Shown here one piece after another: positions 61,007 through 64,000 of a DNA stretch of 64,000 nt. The notes under the pieces are model-generated. The model searched no databases and was not told the origin of the DNA. It was given only the letters and a program-made list of their open reading frames with translations. The translations under genes were made by a program, and so were the position numbers. Position 1 is the first letter of the stretch. Every line of letters begins with the position of its first letter. Source of the DNA: Bacteroidota bacterium (GTDB lineage Bacteria; Bacteroidota; Bacteroidia; Bacteroidales; F082); contig JACNJS010000015.1 of the NCBI GenBank assembly GCA_014382445.1, positions 2,298-66,297 of the forward strand. Direction: 5' to 3'.

Positions 61007-64000
61007 ATGAAAAAAAATCTACTAATTGTTAGCATTATGCTGATAAGCTTATCGCTGATGAGCCAAAGTAACTATCTATCGGTCAATAATAACATAAGCC
61101 AAAGCAATGATAATATAATGCCTGTAAGAACATTACAGGATAGTGGAACCGATGGTTTAATTATCGAATATAATTTTCCGGGGGTTATTACAAATAATAT
61201 CAATGTTGGTGAAGATATATATCAATTCGTACACATAGGTGGTTTTGGCAAAATGCATGAGATAGGCAAACCCGCTCTACCGGCACATAGTGATTTTGTA
61301 GCCATCCCAGCCAATGCAAATGCAACCTATAATATAATAGATGTTGAATTTATTGAATATGATAATTTCATCATCCATCCGGCGCTAAAACCTGCAACTG
61401 ATACTCACGGAGATCCGGAACCCGAATTCGAAATTGATAATAGTCTTTATAGTACAAATGAATATTATCCCGAAAATAATATCGAAATAGCCGAAACACT
61501 TGCTTACCGCGGCAACAATTTCATAAGGGTAAGGATATGCCCTGTTCAACACAACCCGGTGACAAAAAAAATCAGAGTTATTTCAAAAATTACCTATAAA
61601 ATAAATTTCTCCTCAAGCTCTTCATTTTTTGGCAACAAAATGCTTTCAGAAAACTTGCTGAATATTTTCCCGAATTACGTACTAAACGCCTCGAGCGTTA
61701 AAAAAGAAATCGAAGAAAATTTACTCAACCAAACAAATGTTGCAGATAACAACAGAAGCGATTTTATTATTATTACAAACTCCAGGTACGACGAAGCCGC
61801 CGGCGCTCTTTCGGTTTGGAAGCAACAGCTGGGATATTCGGTAGAAGTTGTGTCGCAATCAACATGGACGTCGGATGAGGTGTTATCGGCTATTCACTCG
61901 CGATATGAAAGCTGGTACCCTGCCCCTGAGTTCTTTGTAATAATTGGTGATCATCAGGATGTTCCCGGAGTAATTCTTCAATCTCCGGATGATAACGATT
62001 TCGCTACCGATTTATATTATGCTTGTATGGATGGTGCTTATGATTATGTACCTGATATGGCCCATGGCAGGATATCAGTATCTGACAATGAAGAAGCAAT
62101 TCGTGTAGTTAATAAAATTATACAATATGAAAAAAATCCGGTCAGCGATCCGTTGTACTATCAAAACGGACTTAATTGTGCTATGTTTCAGGATGATGAA
62201 AATAATGGTTACGCCTCACGCCGTTTTACTCATACGAGTGAAAACATTCGCGATTATGTTATGTTGCAGGGATATAATTCTAACAGGGTTTACAATACCG
62301 AAGCACATATAACACCAACAAATTATAACCCCGGTTATTATTCAAATGGTGAACCCATTCCTCCCGAATTATTACGCTCAAATGGATTTGAATGGAACGG
62401 TGGTGCTCAGGAGATTATAAATAATATTGATGAAGGCAAATTTTTTGTGTTTCACCGCGACCATGGTTATAGCGGTGGAAGTGGTTGGGCTACACCATAT
62501 TTTACAACAACTTCGATGGATGGCCTTAATAATGGCAATAAATTGCCTGTAGTTTTTTCAATAAACTGCCACACCGGTGAATTTAAGCTGAATAATTGTT
62601 TTGCCGAGAAATTTTTAAGATTAGAAAATGGTGGTGCTGTAGGTGTGTTTGCTGCATCGTACTATAGCTATAGTGGATATAACGATGGCATATCGCTTGG
62701 ATTTATTGATGCAATCTGGTCGAATCCCGGTTTAATTCCAGTTTTTGGTGATGGTGGTATTCCAAACCCAAACCTTACACCTCATACCGACATAATTACA
62801 ATGGGTAATGTACTTAACCAGGGACTTATAAGAATGATGGAAACATGGGATGGAGGAAATAATGGTAACAGATATACTCATGAAATTTTTCATTATTTTG
62901 GCGACCCTGCAATGAGGATATTTACAGCATTCCCAATTCAAATAACTGCTTCTAATACTGATACAATAATATTTCAAGAAACTACTGATATTGAAGTTTT
63001 TGATTGTTCGGTTGAGGGTGCGCTTGCAACTCTGGTTATTAACGGCGAACTCATAGGCAGCACATATATTGAAAACGGAAGCGCTGAATTTACATTCAAC
63101 AACGGAGCAGGAGATTTTGCCATTGTAACAATTTCAAAGCATAACTATGCTCCATATATCGATACTATTTTTATAGCCGGTAAACCAATACCCGATTTTT
63201 CGGCAACACCTGAATTTACCTGTGATGGTATTGTTAATTTTTACGATCACTCTATTATAAATCCTGTTACATGGTACTGGCAATTTGGTGATGGCGAAAC
63301 TTCTGATATCCGTAACCCCCTTCACGATTACAAAGAAAGTGGCATTTATAACGTAACACTTATTGTAAATAACAGTTATGGCTCCGACACTCTTGTAAAA
63401 GATAATTTCATTACAATCGACAGACCCATTGCACCTACCACAAGTTCAGGTTCGGGTTGCGTAAACAGTTCTGTTTTATTATCTGCTTCGGGAGATGGTG
63501 AGTTATTCTGGTATGAGTCGCCGGTAAGCAATAACATTATTAATGATGGAGAAAACTTCAATACTCCCGAATTAACAGAAACTACCACTTACTATGTTGA
63601 AAATGCCTTGCCGGAAATAGCTTTTACCGGAAAAGCTGACAGTATTGGTGAAGGCGCTTACACCTCTGTTGCCGGTTTAATATTTGATGCTGTTTCTCCA
63701 TTTAATTTGGTAGCAGTAACCATGTTTTCAGTCGGGGAGGGTGAAAAAGAAATTATACTGTTCGACGCTGACAATAATATACTAAACTCTACAGTGATAT
63801 ATCTTGAAAAAGGGGAAAACAGAGTTGTATTGGATTATGAAATAGCAGAGGGACTAAGCTACAGGCTTCTTGGATATACAGGTTGTGAGTTATTCTACAA
63901 CACAAGTAGTGTTTCTTTCCCATACGAAGTTGACGGTATAATGTCAATTACGGGAAGCACCTATATTCCTGCTCCTTCAAACAAATATTGCTTCTTTTAT
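61007..64000 (+). CDS. Gingipain-like C25 cysteine protease with PKD domain (3' end outside window)
   Basis: An open frame of 998 codons runs from the ATG at 61007 to the window end without a stop. A signal peptide (1-19, ending LSLMSQ) precedes a propeptide-like region (about 50-230). The C25 domain (about 255-640) keeps His486 (HRDHGYSGG) and Cys521 (SINCHTGEF), followed by YFGDPAMRIFTAFP. After an Ig-like domain, a PKD domain (about 728-805) shows WYWQFGDGETSDIRNP. An Ig-like domain of Ig-lipase type follows (LSASGDGELFWYESP). Such proteases are secreted by T9SS. The C-terminal sorting domain, if present, lies outside the window. Confidence 0.9.
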   Translation, partial: MKKNLLIVSIMLISLSLMSQSNYLSVNNNISQSNDNIMPVRTLQDSGTDGLIIEYNFPGVITNNINVGEDIYQFVHIGGFGKMHEIGKPALPAHSDFVAIPANANATYNIIDVEFIEYDNFIIHPALKPATDTHGDPEPEFEIDNSLYSTNEYYPENNIEIAETLAYRGNNFIRVRICPVQHNPVTKKIRVISKITYKINFSSSSSFFGNKMLSENLLNIFPNYVLNASSVKKEIEENLLNQTNVADNNRSDFIIITNSRYDEAAGALSVWKQQLGYSVEVVSQSTWTSDEVLSAIHSRYESWYPAPEFFVIIGDHQDVPGVILQSPDDNDFATDLYYACMDGAYDYVPDMAHGRISVSDNEEAIRVVNKIIQYEKNPVSDPLYYQNGLNCAMFQDDENNGYASRRFTHTSENIRDYVMLQGYNSNRVYNTEAHITPTNYNPGYYSNGEPIPPELLRSNGFEWNGGAQEIINNIDEGKFFVFHRDHGYSGGSGWATPYFTTTSMDGLNNGNKLPVVFSINCHTGEFKLNNCFAEKFLRLENGGAVGVFAASYYSYSGYNDGISLGFIDAIWSNPGLIPVFGDGGIPNPNLTPHTDIITMGNVLNQGLIRMMETWDGGNNGNRYTHEIFHYFGDPAMRIFTAFPIQITASNTDTIIFQETTDIEVFDCSVEGALATLVINGELIGSTYIENGSAEFTFNNGAGDFAIVTISKHNYAPYIDTIFIAGKPIPDFSATPEFTCDGIVNFYDHSIINPVTWYWQFGDGETSDIRNPLHDYKESGIYNVTLIVNNSYGSDTLVKDNFITIDRPIAPTTSSGSGCVNSSVLLSASGDGELFWYESPVSNNIINDGENFNTPELTETTTYYVENALPEIAFTGKADSIGEGAYTSVAGLIFDAVSPFNLVAVTMFSVGEGEKEIILFDADNNILNSTVIYLEKGENRVVLDYEIAEGLSYRLLGYTGCELFYNTSSVSFPYEVDGIMSITGSTYIPAPSNKYCFFY

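Noticed and set aside
1-64000. CRISPR arrays, prophage or integrated mobile element
   Set aside because: No regular direct repeats with unique spacers, no integrase, transposase, terminase or capsid-like genes were seen, and gene order looks like core chromosome.

Overview
The window is an AT-rich chromosomal segment of a Bacteroidota bacterium, most likely of class Bacteroidia. The evidence is the type IX secretion (T9SS) gene set (PorV, two PorU-type sortases, a PorP/SprF protein, GldJ), a TonB-dependent receptor, TamL, LruC-type and SUMF1-type lipoproteins, the near absence of Shine-Dalgarno sequences, and repeated matches to the Bacteroidota promoter consensus (TAnnTTTG at -7, in the best cases with TTG about 19-20 bases upstream). 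A tungsten-type aldehyde ferredoxin oxidoreductase, citrate lyase and fermentative-type central metabolism suggest an anaerobe or facultative anaerobe. No phage, integrase, intact insertion sequence or CRISPR array was seen. The window looks like core chromosome with small repeat elements between genes.

Layout. 1-7622 is a molybdenum/tungsten-cofactor neighbourhood: the first codons of moeA, a TonB-dependent receptor 10 bases upstream of it, a membrane protein, a TiaS-like protein, a ModE-like DNA-binding protein, a tungsten-type oxidoreductase, a G-rich tandem repeat, and a divergent ThiF/ThiS-like pair. 7632-15762 holds a membrane methyltransferase, an LruC lipoprotein, a citrate lyase operon whose carrier and beta subunits are fused, and a BlaI/BlaR-like pair with three copies of one operator. 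15984-24263 holds glutamate dehydrogenase, a peptide transporter, a radical SAM protein, tRNA-Val, TamL and a helicase. 24300-40311 is ispF, the T9SS cluster (porV, porU x2, porP, gldJ), murF, anmK and gapA. 40524-52613 is carbon and energy metabolism: a very large PPDK-like protein without a PEP-binding barrel, a small Gly/Phe-rich peptide, isocitrate dehydrogenase, citrate synthase, YjbQ and a glycogen synthase-phosphorylase fusion. 52719-64000 holds two histidine kinases, surface-polysaccharide genes, pcm and the first 998 codons of a C25 gingipain-like protease.

How the genes fit together. PorV and PorU act at the outer membrane, where T9SS cargo is processed and attached; the C25 protease at the right edge looks like a possible cargo. 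TamL serves outer-membrane assembly, and MurF and AnmK serve wall synthesis and recycling. Citrate synthase, isocitrate dehydrogenase and glutamate dehydrogenase form most of an oxidative route from acetyl-CoA and oxaloacetate to glutamate, while citrate lyase runs against citrate synthase. The glycogen fusion and the PPDK-like protein both concern carbon storage or energy charge, but no direct link between them can be shown from sequence.

Most promising leads: the tungsten/molybdenum neighbourhood with its receptor and unexplained TiaS-like and membrane proteins; the PPDK-like protein with about 880 unexplained N-terminal residues and no PEP domain; the tandem PorU sortases of equal length; the CitD-CitE fusion; and several palindromic or repeat elements.
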